Source: Roseibaca calidilacus (GTDB taxonomy: Bacteria; Pseudomonadota; Alphaproteobacteria; Rhodobacterales; Rhodobacteraceae). Taken from it: a stretch of 64,000 nucleotides of DNA. Positions 56,929 to 64,000 of this stretch are shown piece by piece. Position 1 is the first letter of the stretch; the number at the start of each line of letters is the position of its first letter. The notes under the pieces are model-generated. The model worked only from the letters and a program-made list of their open reading frames with translations. It searched no databases and had not been told where the DNA came from. Position numbers and translations under genes: made by a program. Location: assembly GCF_001517585.1 (NCBI RefSeq), contig NZ_FBYC01000004.1:124001-188000 (forward strand), read 5' to 3'.

Positions 56929-58320
56929 ATGTCTGCAAAATCTGCCAATGCCATGTGGGGCGGTCGGTTTTCCGCCGGTCCCGACGCGATTATGGAGGCG
57001 ATAAATGCCTCTATCGGGTATGATAAGCGTTTGGCGCCGCAGGATATCGCCGGCTCGCGCGCCCATGCTGCGATGCTGGCCGCGAAAGGCATCCTGACCT
57101 CAGAGGACGCCGCCGCCATTGATGCGGGCCTGACGCAAGTTCTGGCAGAGATAGAGGCGGGTGATTTCGCCTTCTCGACCGCGCTGGAAGATATTCACAT
57201 GAATGTCGAAGCGCGCCTGCGCGACATTATCGGCCCTGCCGCTGGCCGGTTGCACACGGCACGGTCGCGCAACGACCAAGTGGCGGTGGATTTCCGCATG
57301 TGGGTGCGCGACCAATGCGACGTGGCCATCGCCGGGCTGGACGCGCTGATGCGCGCATTCCTTGCCCAAGCAGAGGCAGGGGCGGATTGGGTCATGCCCG
57401 GTTTCACCCATCTGCAAACCGCGCAGCCCGTGACATGGGGACACCACATGCTGGCCTATGTGGAAATGTTCGCCCGCGACCGGTCGCGCTTTGCCGACGC
57501 GCGCGCGCGTATGAACGAATGCCCCTTGGGTGCGGCGGCACTGGCAGGCACGTCCTTTCCAATTGACCGCCACATGACCGCCGCCGCCTTGGGATTTGAC
57601 CGGCCCACGGCAAATTCGCTGGATTCGGTGTCGGACCGTGATTTCGCGCTGGAATACCTGTCGGCAGCCAGCATCTGCGCGATGCATCTGTCGCGCTTCG
57701 CCGAGGAATTGGTGATCTGGTCCTCTGCCCAGTTCCGGTTTGTGCGCATGTCGGACCGTTTCTCGACCGGGTCCAGCATCATGCCGCAAAAGCGCAACCC
57801 GGATGCGGCGGAACTATTGCGCGCCAAGCTGGGGCGCATTCTGGGCGCGACGGTGGCGCTGTTCACGGTCATGAAGGGCCTGCCGCTGACCTATTCCAAG
57901 GACATGCAGGAAGACAAAGAACAGGTGTTCGATGCCGCCGACACGCTTGCGCTTGGCTTGGCGGCAATGGAGGGCATGGTCAGCGACCTGACCGCGAATC
58001 GCGCGGCGCTGGAAGCGGCTGCCGCGTCGGGCTTTTCGACCGCGACGGACCTTGCCGATTGGCTGGTGCGCGAATTGAACCTGCCCTTCCGCGACGCGCA
58101 TCATGTCACCGGCAGCCTTGTAAAGCTGGCCGAGGACAAAGGCTGCGATCTGCCCGACCTGTCCTTGGACGAGATGCAGAAAGTGCATGGCGAAATCACC
58201 CAGGCGGTCTATTCTGTCTTGGGTGTGCATAACTCGGTTGCCAGCCGCACAAGCCATGGCGGCACCGCGCCCGACAATGTGCGCGCACAAATCGCCCGCT
58301 GGAAAGAGGTTCTGGGATGA
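56929..58320 (+). CDS. argH: Argininosuccinate lyase
   Basis: A 463-residue enzyme splitting argininosuccinate into arginine and fumarate. The N-terminus [20 protein letters not shown], the [18 protein letters not shown] segment and the fumarase-family signature [12 protein letters not shown] are all intact. AAGGGG lies about seven bases before the ATG. The stop TGA overlaps the start of the next small gene (ATGA at 58317-58320). It begins a plus-strand run of argH, small lipoprotein, DUF2834, lysA and TIGR02302. Confidence 0.98.
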   Translation: MSAKSANAMWGGRFSAGPDAIMEAINASIGYDKRLAPQDIAGSRAHAAMLAAKGILTSEDAAAIDAGLTQVLAEIEAGDFAFSTALEDIHMNVEARLRDIIGPAAGRLHTARSRNDQVAVDFRMWVRDQCDVAIAGLDALMRAFLAQAEAGADWVMPGFTHLQTAQPVTWGHHMLAYVEMFARDRSRFADARARMNECPLGAAALAGTSFPIDRHMTAAALGFDRPTANSLDSVSDRDFALEYLSAASICAMHLSRFAEELVIWSSAQFRFVRMSDRFSTGSSIMPQKRNPDAAELLRAKLGRILGATVALFTVMKGLPLTYSKDMQEDKEQVFDAADTLALGLAAMEGMVSDLTANRAALEAAAASGFSTATDLADWLVRELNLPFRDAHHVTGSLVKLAEDKGCDLPDLSLDEMQKVHGEITQAVYSVLGVHNSVASRTSHGGTAPDNVRAQIARWKEVLG

Positions 58321-58454
58321 AATATGCCGCCTTCGCGTTCGCGCTGATCTTGGCCGCTTGCGGGGCGGATGGCCTGCCAACCGCGCCCGAACAGCCCAAG
58401 TCCGGCCTGCATATGTCAGGCGAGGTCAAGATCGGGGTGCAGACAGAGCTATGA
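58317..58454 (+). CDS. Small lipoprotein between argH and the DUF2834 gene (LptM-like position)
   Basis: A 45-residue gene that is easily overlooked. It starts in the argH stop codon (ATGA) and ends in the start of the next gene (ATGA at 58451-58454). The protein opens [19 protein letters not shown], a lipoprotein signal with lipobox LAAC, so Cys15 should be lipidated. The remaining 30 residues are polar, with a proline-rich start. A small lipoprotein beside lysA or dapF is a recurrent arrangement; some such proteins are LptM (YifL), an LPS transport chaperone. That equivalence is inference. Confidence 0.75.
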   Translation: MKYAAFAFALILAACGADGLPTAPEQPKSGLHMSGEVKIGVQTEL

Positions 58455-58765
58455 CCCCGTTGCGCCTGATCTTTCTTGCGCTTGCCATTTGGGGCGCGAT
58501 CCACCCGATGTATTGGTTTGTGACGTGGTTTCAGGAAAATGGCTGGTCTATCATGGCCATGGTCGATGCTTGGCATGTCAATGCCGCGACCTCTGGGCTG
58601 GTCTGGGATCTGACCATCGCCGCCGTGGCACTGACGGTTTTCGTGATTGCCGAATGCGTTGCGCGCAAACGCTATATCGGGCTGGTCGCCATACCGGCCA
58701 CATTCTGCATTGGCGTGTCTTGCGGGTTGCCCTTGTATCTGTTTCTGCGCTCGAAACCGGACTGA
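58451..58765 (+). CDS. DUF2834-type membrane protein
   Basis: A 104-residue membrane protein with three hydrophobic stretches (LRLIFLALAIWGAIHPMYW, TSGLVWDLTIAAVALTVFV and LVAIPATFCIGVSCGLPLYL). The last part, GVSCGLPLYLFLR, fits the DUF2834 family of unknown function. The start at 58451 overlaps the lipoprotein stop by four bases, so the gene is translationally coupled to argH through the lipoprotein. A longer frame from 58187 is ruled out by overlap with argH. Confidence 0.75.
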   Translation: MTPLRLIFLALAIWGAIHPMYWFVTWFQENGWSIMAMVDAWHVNAATSGLVWDLTIAAVALTVFVIAECVARKRYIGLVAIPATFCIGVSCGLPLYLFLRSKPD

Positions 58766-58770
58766 CCCCT

Positions 58771-58784
58771 TTTCATCTTGCCCA
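58771..58784. repeat. Second copy of the post-stop repeat start
   Basis: TTTCATCTTGCCCA lies five bases after the DUF2834 stop and nearly matches 50382-50396. Unlike that copy it is not followed by clear tandem hairpins. Confidence 0.5.
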
Positions 58785-58849
58785 GACGATGCCCGCGATG
58801 GGCGTCCATCCCAAGCCCTATGCCCCCGCGGCCCGATTGAAAGCCCCAG

Positions 58850-60121
58850 ATGGATCATTTCCTGTATAAAGACGGTGTTCTGCATGCCGAAGACGTGCCC
58901 CTGACCGAGATCGCCGCGCAGGTCGGAACACCCTTCTACATCTATTCCACCGCAACACTGACCCGGCATTTCAAGCTGTTCCAAGAGGCCCTTTCGGGCA
59001 TGGACCATCTTGTCTGTTTCGCAGTCAAGGCATTGTCGAACGTGGCGGTGTTGCGTGTGCTGGCGAGGCTGGGCGCGGGCATGGATGTGGTGTCGGGCGG
59101 CGAATACCGCCGGGCAAAAGCCGCTGGCGTGCCGGGGGCGCGGATCGTGTTTTCCGGCGTTGGCAAAACCCGCGAGGAAATGGCGCTGGTGCTGACCGGC
59201 GGCATTCGTCAGATCAACGTCGAATCGCTGGAAGAACTGCGCGTTCTGTCCGATGTGGCCGCAAGCTTGGGCGCGACCGCGCCCATCGCGCTGCGCGTGA
59301 ACCCCGATGTGGATGCCAAGACGCACGAAAAAATCGCCACGGGCCGCAAGGAAGACAAGTTCGGCGTGCCGATTTCGCGCGCGCGCGAAATCTACGCCGA
59401 AGCGGCCCGCCTGCCCGGCATTCAGGTCGTGGGCGTGGATGTGCATATCGGCAGCCAGTTGACCGATCTGGCCCCGTTCGAGGACGCTTTCACCAAGATA
59501 GCGGACCTGACGCGCGCTCTGCGCGCGGATGGCCACACGATCACACGGCTGGACTTGGGCGGCGGCCTTGGTATTCCTTACACACGGTCCAACGAAACCC
59601 CGCCATTGCCCACCGATTACGGCGCCATGATTTGCCGTGTTCTGGGCGATCTGGATGTCGAGATCGAGATCGAACCGGGCCGATTGATCGCCGGGAATGC
59701 GGGGCTTTTGGTGGCGTCCGTGATCTATACCAAAGCGGGCGAGGGGCGGGATTTCCTGATCCTTGATGCCGCGATGAACGATCTGATCCGACCGGCCATG
59801 TATGGCGCGCATCACGACATTGTCCCGGTGCAAGAAGCGCAAACCGCGGTCGACCAACGCCCGGTCGATATTGTCGGCCCAGTCTGCGAATCGGGCGACA
59901 CATTTGCCAAGGCGCGCTCCATGCCGCCGCTGGACACCGGCGCGTTGGTGGCGTTTCGGTCTGCGGGTGCATATGGCGCGGTCATGGCGTCGGAATACAA
60001 CACAAGGCCCCTGATCCCCGAAGTTTTGGTCGATGGCGATCAATTCGCAGTCATCCGGGCACGCCCGACCTTTGACGAAATCCTTGCACGCGATACATTA
60101 CCGCCATGGCTGGCAGACTGA
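58850..60121 (+). CDS. lysA: Diaminopimelate decarboxylase
   Basis: A 423-residue PLP enzyme making lysine from meso-diaminopimelate. The PLP lysine is in VCFAVKALSNVAVL. Other motifs are VHIGSQLTD, the glycine loop DLGGGLGIPY, EIEPGRLIAGNAG, and VGPVCESGDTFAK with its catalytic cysteine. The ATG at 58850 has only a weak GAAAG site. It lies 84 bases after the DUF2834 gene and 21 bases before the TIGR02302 gene, in line with the common Rhodobacterales order. Confidence 0.97.
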   Translation: MDHFLYKDGVLHAEDVPLTEIAAQVGTPFYIYSTATLTRHFKLFQEALSGMDHLVCFAVKALSNVAVLRVLARLGAGMDVVSGGEYRRAKAAGVPGARIVFSGVGKTREEMALVLTGGIRQINVESLEELRVLSDVAASLGATAPIALRVNPDVDAKTHEKIATGRKEDKFGVPISRAREIYAEAARLPGIQVVGVDVHIGSQLTDLAPFEDAFTKIADLTRALRADGHTITRLDLGGGLGIPYTRSNETPPLPTDYGAMICRVLGDLDVEIEIEPGRLIAGNAGLLVASVIYTKAGEGRDFLILDAAMNDLIRPAMYGAHHDIVPVQEAQTAVDQRPVDIVGPVCESGDTFAKARSMPPLDTGALVAFRSAGAYGAVMASEYNTRPLIPEVLVDGDQFAVIRARPTFDEILARDTLPPWLAD

Positions 60122-60142
60122 TCAGCCAGCAAGCGAGGGCGC

Positions 60143-62674
60143 ATGGCCAAGACCAAAGCCGAAACCACAACGCTCGACCGCGCATTGCGTGGCACGCTTG
60201 TTGGGATTTGGGCGGAACGTCTGGCGCGGGCCTTTTGGCCATTTCTAAGCATCGCGCTGCTGCTTTGGGCAGTGCTTGCCTTCGGCGTTCAAACGTTGTT
60301 GTCCGGTGGCTGGTCCACCGCATTCGGGCTGGGCGCACTGGCATTGTTGCTGGCAGCTTTTGTCTGGGGGGTGTGGCGCCTTAGCATCCCGACCCGCGCA
60401 CAAGCCGCGCGCCGTCTGGACCAGACGCTTCCGGGGCGCCCCCTGACCACCTTGGCCGATAGGGTTGCAATCGGGGAAGATGACCCCGGCACGCAAGCCC
60501 TGTGGGCCGCACATATGGCGCGCATGTCGCGGCTGTTGGATCAGGCGCGCGCCGTGCCGGGCGATCTGCGGCTGGCCCGGTTTGACCGCTACGGTCTGCG
60601 CTTCATCGCCGCGACGGCTGCGGCGGTTGCGGTCTTGTTCGGGGCACCCGCCCGCGTGACCGACTTGGCGGAAATGGCGCAGCTTTCTGGCCGGGCAGAA
60701 GCCATCGCCCTTGGCCCGTCATGGGAGGCTTGGGTGCAACCGCCGGGGTACACCGGGCGTCCCAGCCTGTATCTGAACGAGGTCGACCGCCCCACCTTGC
60801 AACTGCCCGAAGGCAGCCTTGTGACCGTGCGCTTTTACGGCCAGCCGGGGGTGATGAGCGTGGTCGAAAGTATTTCGGACCGCACCGACCCAGACCCCGC
60901 CGCCATGGCGCAGGATTTCACCGTAGAGTCGTCGGGCCGCCTGTCCGTGCGTGGCCCGGCCGGACGCGACTGGGAAATTACCACGCTCAGCGATCAAGCC
61001 CCGCGTGTTACCCTTGCCGGCGCGCCCGCGCGCGAACGTGGCGGGCTGATGCGGCAGGATTTCAGCGCGCAGGATGACTACGCCGTAACATCGGGCCAGA
61101 TTACCGTCGCGCTGGACTTGGACGAAGTCGACCGCCGGTTCGGGCTGGCCACAGACCCGGAACCGCGCGAAACACTGGAAATTGATCTGCCTTTGCCCGC
61201 CTCTGGTTCACGCGACGAGATTGAGGATGCGTTCATCGAAGATTTCTCGCAGCACCCTTGGGCCAACCTGCCCGTGGTGTTGCGCATGGGGGTCGAGGAC
61301 GCGCGCGGCCAAACCGGGCAGAGCGCCGAGTCACATGTCATTTTGCCGGGGCGGCGGTTTTTTGACCCGATGGCGGCGGCTGTGATCGAAATGCGGCGCG
61401 ATCTGCTATGGTCGCGCGAGAATGGCGCGCGCAGCCTGCAACTGATGCGCGCGGTATCGCACCGCGCCCAAGATGCGTTTCGGTCCACCGAAAGCTTGGC
61501 GCGCTTTATGGAAACGCGCGATCTGCTGCAAGCCAGCTTAAACGATGGCGGTCTTGATGCCGCCACACGCGACAATCTGGCAGAGGCGCTCTGGGACTTG
61601 GCGATCTTGCTGGAAGAAGGCGAATTGGCCGATGCCCGCGCCCGTCTGGAGCGTGCCCAAGAACGGCTGGACGAAGCCATGCGCAACGGCGCTGACCCGT
61701 CCGAGATTCAGGAATTGATGGATGAAATGCGCGAGGCCATGCGCGACTACATGCAGCAATTGGCCGAACAGCCCCGTGAGCGCGGAGAGCCGCAGCCGGG
61801 CGGTGAGCAGATGGAGGTCACCCAAGACCAGATCCAAGAGCTTATGGACCGCATTCAGGAACTGATGGAAGAAGGCCGCATGGACGAAGCGGCAGAGCTG
61901 ATGGCTCAGCTCAACGCGCTGCTGGAAAACCTGCAAGTGGCCGAAGGGCAGGGTGGCGACGGTCCCCCCATGCCCGGCGGCGAGGCGATGGAAGGTCTGG
62001 GTGAAACCCTGCGCGACCAGCAGGATTTGGCGGATGACACATTTGGCGAGTTGCAAGATGACTTCCGCGACGGCACGCCGGGGCAAGGCCAGCCGCAGCA
62101 GGGGCGCGGTGACGAGGGCGCGCCGCAGGATGGGCAGGGCGAGGGCGACACCGAAGAGCAGCCTGAAGACGGTGGCGGCCAAAGCGATCTGGCCGACCGC
62201 CAGCGCGCCTTGGCAGAGGCCCTGCGCCAGCAGCAGTTGCAACCGCTACCGGGCGAAGGGATGCCCGAAGGCGACGCCGCGCTGGACGAACTGGAACGCG
62301 CGCAGCGCGCCATGGAAGAGGCCGCAGAAGCACTTGAGCGGGGCGATAGCGGCGAAGCGCTCAGTCGTCAGGCCGACGCTATGGAAGCCATGCGCGAAGG
62401 GTTGCGCGCCATGAATGACGCGGCCACGCAGGACCAGCGCGAACAGGCCGAAGGCGATTCCGCGTCCGAAACCGGCAATGGCGATGGCCGCGATCCACTG
62501 GGCCGCGCGCGCAACCAAGGCGGCGAGACCGGCACAGAGCAGGATATGCTGGCCGAAAATGACGTGTATGAACGCGCCCGCGACCTGTTGGAAGAATTGC
62601 GCCGCCGTTCAGCCGAATTGGACCGGCCAGAGGAAGAACTCGACTATCTTCGCCGTTTGCTGGACAGGTTCTGA
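60143..62674 (+). CDS. TIGR02302/DUF4175 family membrane protein
   Basis: An 843-residue protein. Two hydrophobic segments open it (LARAFWPFLSIALLLWAVLA near residue 30 and LGALALLLAAFVWGVW near 60), with a third near residue 160. The middle is a large extracytoplasmic or cytoplasmic part with DRTDPDPA and a long coiled-coil region. From about residue 530 to 760 the sequence is low-complexity, rich in Gln, Glu, Gly, Asp and Met (repeated MDRIQELMEEG-like units and QGRGDEGAPQDGQGEGD). TIGR02302 proteins sit after lysA in many alphaproteobacteria; their function is unknown. Confidence 0.85.
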   Translation: MAKTKAETTTLDRALRGTLVGIWAERLARAFWPFLSIALLLWAVLAFGVQTLLSGGWSTAFGLGALALLLAAFVWGVWRLSIPTRAQAARRLDQTLPGRPLTTLADRVAIGEDDPGTQALWAAHMARMSRLLDQARAVPGDLRLARFDRYGLRFIAATAAAVAVLFGAPARVTDLAEMAQLSGRAEAIALGPSWEAWVQPPGYTGRPSLYLNEVDRPTLQLPEGSLVTVRFYGQPGVMSVVESISDRTDPDPAAMAQDFTVESSGRLSVRGPAGRDWEITTLSDQAPRVTLAGAPARERGGLMRQDFSAQDDYAVTSGQITVALDLDEVDRRFGLATDPEPRETLEIDLPLPASGSRDEIEDAFIEDFSQHPWANLPVVLRMGVEDARGQTGQSAESHVILPGRRFFDPMAAAVIEMRRDLLWSRENGARSLQLMRAVSHRAQDAFRSTESLARFMETRDLLQASLNDGGLDAATRDNLAEALWDLAILLEEGELADARARLERAQERLDEAMRNGADPSEIQELMDEMREAMRDYMQQLAEQPRERGEPQPGGEQMEVTQDQIQELMDRIQELMEEGRMDEAAELMAQLNALLENLQVAEGQGGDGPPMPGGEAMEGLGETLRDQQDLADDTFGELQDDFRDGTPGQGQPQQGRGDEGAPQDGQGEGDTEEQPEDGGGQSDLADRQRALAEALRQQQLQPLPGEGMPEGDAALDELERAQRAMEEAAEALERGDSGEALSRQADAMEAMREGLRAMNDAATQDQREQAEGDSASETGNGDGRDPLGRARNQGGETGTEQDMLAENDVYERARDLLEELRRRSAELDRPEEELDYLRRLLDRF

Positions 62675-62787
62675 TCTTGCTATATCTCTGGCGCTGCGCG
62701 TCGTGAAACCGTCATGGCGCAGGCCCATGGTGGCGGATCAAACAGCCCGTCACTGCGCATAACGCGGCAGCAGATGTAGGATACCGA

Positions 62788-63522
62788 ATGATCGTTCTGA
62801 TCCTTGGCAGTGGACCGAATGTGTTGTCCTGCCGCGACTGGCCGCGCGCAGATTTCGACCGGGTCTTGGCCATCAACAATGCTTGGGCCGTGCGGCCAGA
62901 CTGGGACTACCTTGTGTTCCCGGATGATTTCCCGCCGGACCGCCTTCCACCGAAAATGGAGGCCGGACAAACGCTTGTGCGCTCGGCGGAATATGTGCCG
63001 CATAACAACAGCTTTGGCGGGATTATCTATGCTGGCGCGACCATGGCATTCAGCGCGGGCTACTGGGCCTTGGGGGCGTTACGACCGCAGGTTCTGGCCT
63101 ATCTGGGCTGCGACATGGTCTATTCCCAAGGCCAGACGCATTTCTACGGCACAGGCACGGCGGACCCGTTACGCCCGGACCCCACCTTGCAAAACCTGCG
63201 CGCAAAATCCGCGCGGCTGGAATTGCTGGCGGCGCAGGCCGGTTGTGCCACGGTCAACCTGTCGCAAGCGCCAAGCGCGCTGACATTTCCGCGCGTCGAC
63301 CCCGTCGGTTTGAAAAATACCAGATTGCCAGATGATCCGACCGCGCACATAGCCGCAGCCCTTGCCGCAGAAACGGCGCTGAACGCTGTCTGCCCCTCTG
63401 GCCGTTACTGGGACGGCCCGCCGCTTGACGCGGGCGCGCTTGCGCAGATCGACGGGCTTTGGCTGGACGCCTATGCGGCGGCGACAGCTACGCGGCCATC
63501 AGTGCAGCCTCTGCGGTATTAA
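62788..63522 (+). CDS. Hypothetical protein with a Rossmann-like N-terminus (DUF115-like impression)
   Basis: A 244-residue soluble protein opening MIVLILGSGPNVL, followed by RVLAINNAW, AGATMAFSAGYWALGAL and YLGCDMVYSQGQ. The pattern of a glycine loop, a strand ending in NNAW and a later GCDM resembles DUF115/MptE-like or glycosyltransferase-fold proteins that handle carbohydrate acceptors. I cannot assign a function. The start at 62788 is accepted; no strong ribosome binding site is visible. Its last 35 bases overlap the opposing Hint-domain gene. Confidence 0.65.
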   Translation: MIVLILGSGPNVLSCRDWPRADFDRVLAINNAWAVRPDWDYLVFPDDFPPDRLPPKMEAGQTLVRSAEYVPHNNSFGGIIYAGATMAFSAGYWALGALRPQVLAYLGCDMVYSQGQTHFYGTGTADPLRPDPTLQNLRAKSARLELLAAQAGCATVNLSQAPSALTFPRVDPVGLKNTRLPDDPTAHIAAALAAETALNAVCPSGRYWDGPPLDAGALAQIDGLWLDAYAAATATRPSVQPLRY

Positions 63523-64000
63523 GGCACCGGCGGACGGTTGGACCGTAGCGATCTGGGCTATCCGCGATATCGGGCATGACCGCGCGCAGATCGGCGCGGT
63601 GATGGCGCAGCATGTCAGGTGCGGCCAGACCGGGATGAAAGCTTTCGCACGGCAAGCCATTGGCGAACAGCACTTGGTGATCTTCCAGCAGAAGGTGGAC
63701 ATAGACCACACCATGCAAGGCTGGATCGGGGGCAATACTGCGATAATCGACAAGGTCGGCGGCCCGGACCAAAAGCTCGTCGCAGCCAAACAATGCCTGC
63801 GCGCGCTGTCCCGTCAGCAGCACCCGATGCTCTGGCGAGACCCGCAAATCCTCGTCTGGAACGCCCCCCAAAGCGCTACGGCGCAGGCGGATGGGGCGCA
63901 GATGCGGGTGACGGCGCAAGGCAGATCCCGACAGGGCGCTGCGTCCGGACCAGACCACGGGGCGGGGGCCGTTGTCACGCGTCAGCACCATGTCGCCCTG
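63488..64000 (-). CDS. Hint-domain protein, 3' part (5' end outside window)
   Basis: The frame runs from the stop at 63488 to the window end and is open upstream, so the start is missing. The visible sequence begins QGDMVLTRDNGPRPVVWSGR and continues with LRVSPEHRVLLTG. These are the Hedgehog/intein (Hint) core motifs, with the SPEHR histidine block. Later segments are DYRSIAP and VYVHLLLEDHQVLFANGLPCESF. Rhodobacterales genomes often carry Hint-domain proteins, some with calcium-binding repeats upstream; none can be seen here. It overlaps the preceding hypothetical gene by 35 bases tail to tail. Confidence 0.8.
   Translation of the reverse strand, partial: QGDMVLTRDNGPRPVVWSGRSALSGSALRRHPHLRPIRLRRSALGGVPDEDLRVSPEHRVLLTGQRAQALFGCDELLVRAADLVDYRSIAPDPALHGVVYVHLLLEDHQVLFANGLPCESFHPGLAAPDMLRHHRADLRAVMPDIADSPDRYGPTVRRCLNTAEAALMAA

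Overview
The window is GC-rich, densely coded chromosomal DNA of an alphaproteobacterium, most likely of the order Rhodobacterales (Rhodobacter/Roseobacter relatives). This rests on the proteins (a leucyl/arginyl-transferase of the Bpt type, a metal-ligand-poor HemB, HtpX, a TIGR02302 membrane protein downstream of argH-lysA, a Hint-domain protein), on the choXWV/betIBA arrangement, and on a possible serC leader RNA. No rRNA, tRNA, CRISPR array, prophage or insertion sequence was seen, and no gap between genes exceeds about 300 bases. Many genes overlap by four bases (ATGA), so translational coupling is common.

Layout. 1-6.9 kb: the tail of a sensor kinase, then trmJ-like/ctaA/M32 peptidase on the minus strand, a ThiE-like protein, an M20 amidohydrolase and a sulfotransferase. 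6.9-10.8 kb: the complete serine pathway, with serB divergent from serC-serA. The serC leader can fold so as to hide its ribosome binding site. 10.9-14.1 kb: a metallophosphatase, a transglutaminase-like protein and an unusual CoaBC relative. 14.2-22.3 kb: htpX, a minus-strand operon (DUF2007, TrmN6-like, nth, PfkB kinase), a divergent polyprenyl synthase, then ribF, a MaoC hydratase, a HAD phosphatase and a family II pyrophosphatase. 22.4-28.1 kb: groESL under a perfect CIRCE operator and ending in a strong terminator, then carB.

28.3-38.9 kb: a cytoplasmic hybrid histidine kinase whose 3' end overlaps an ABC transporter like E. coli ynjBCD, a divergent ynjF-like phosphatidyltransferase, bpt, RDD, YbaK-like and class III aminotransferase genes, and fabD. 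39-50.4 kb: a SYLF lipoprotein, hemB, and the choline-to-glycine-betaine regulon. choXWV (choline uptake) is divergent from betI-betB-betA (repressor and two-step oxidation) around a palindromic operator. A three-gene ABC transporter of unknown substrate follows. 50.5-64 kb: monomeric icd, leuB, a small basic protein, a glycosyltransferase, a universal stress protein, an EAL protein, the argH-lipoprotein-DUF2834-lysA-TIGR02302 run, an unrecognised protein, and the 3' part of a Hint-domain gene cut by the window end.

Most of the window is core metabolism. The parts least explained by standard annotation are the serC leader, the ThiE-like and CoaBC-like proteins that lack catalytic motifs, the ynj-type transporter with its phosphatidyltransferase neighbour, the hairpin-rich gaps after binding-protein genes and before betA, and short genes that are easily missed. 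All family assignments come from reading motifs by eye; no database search was run.
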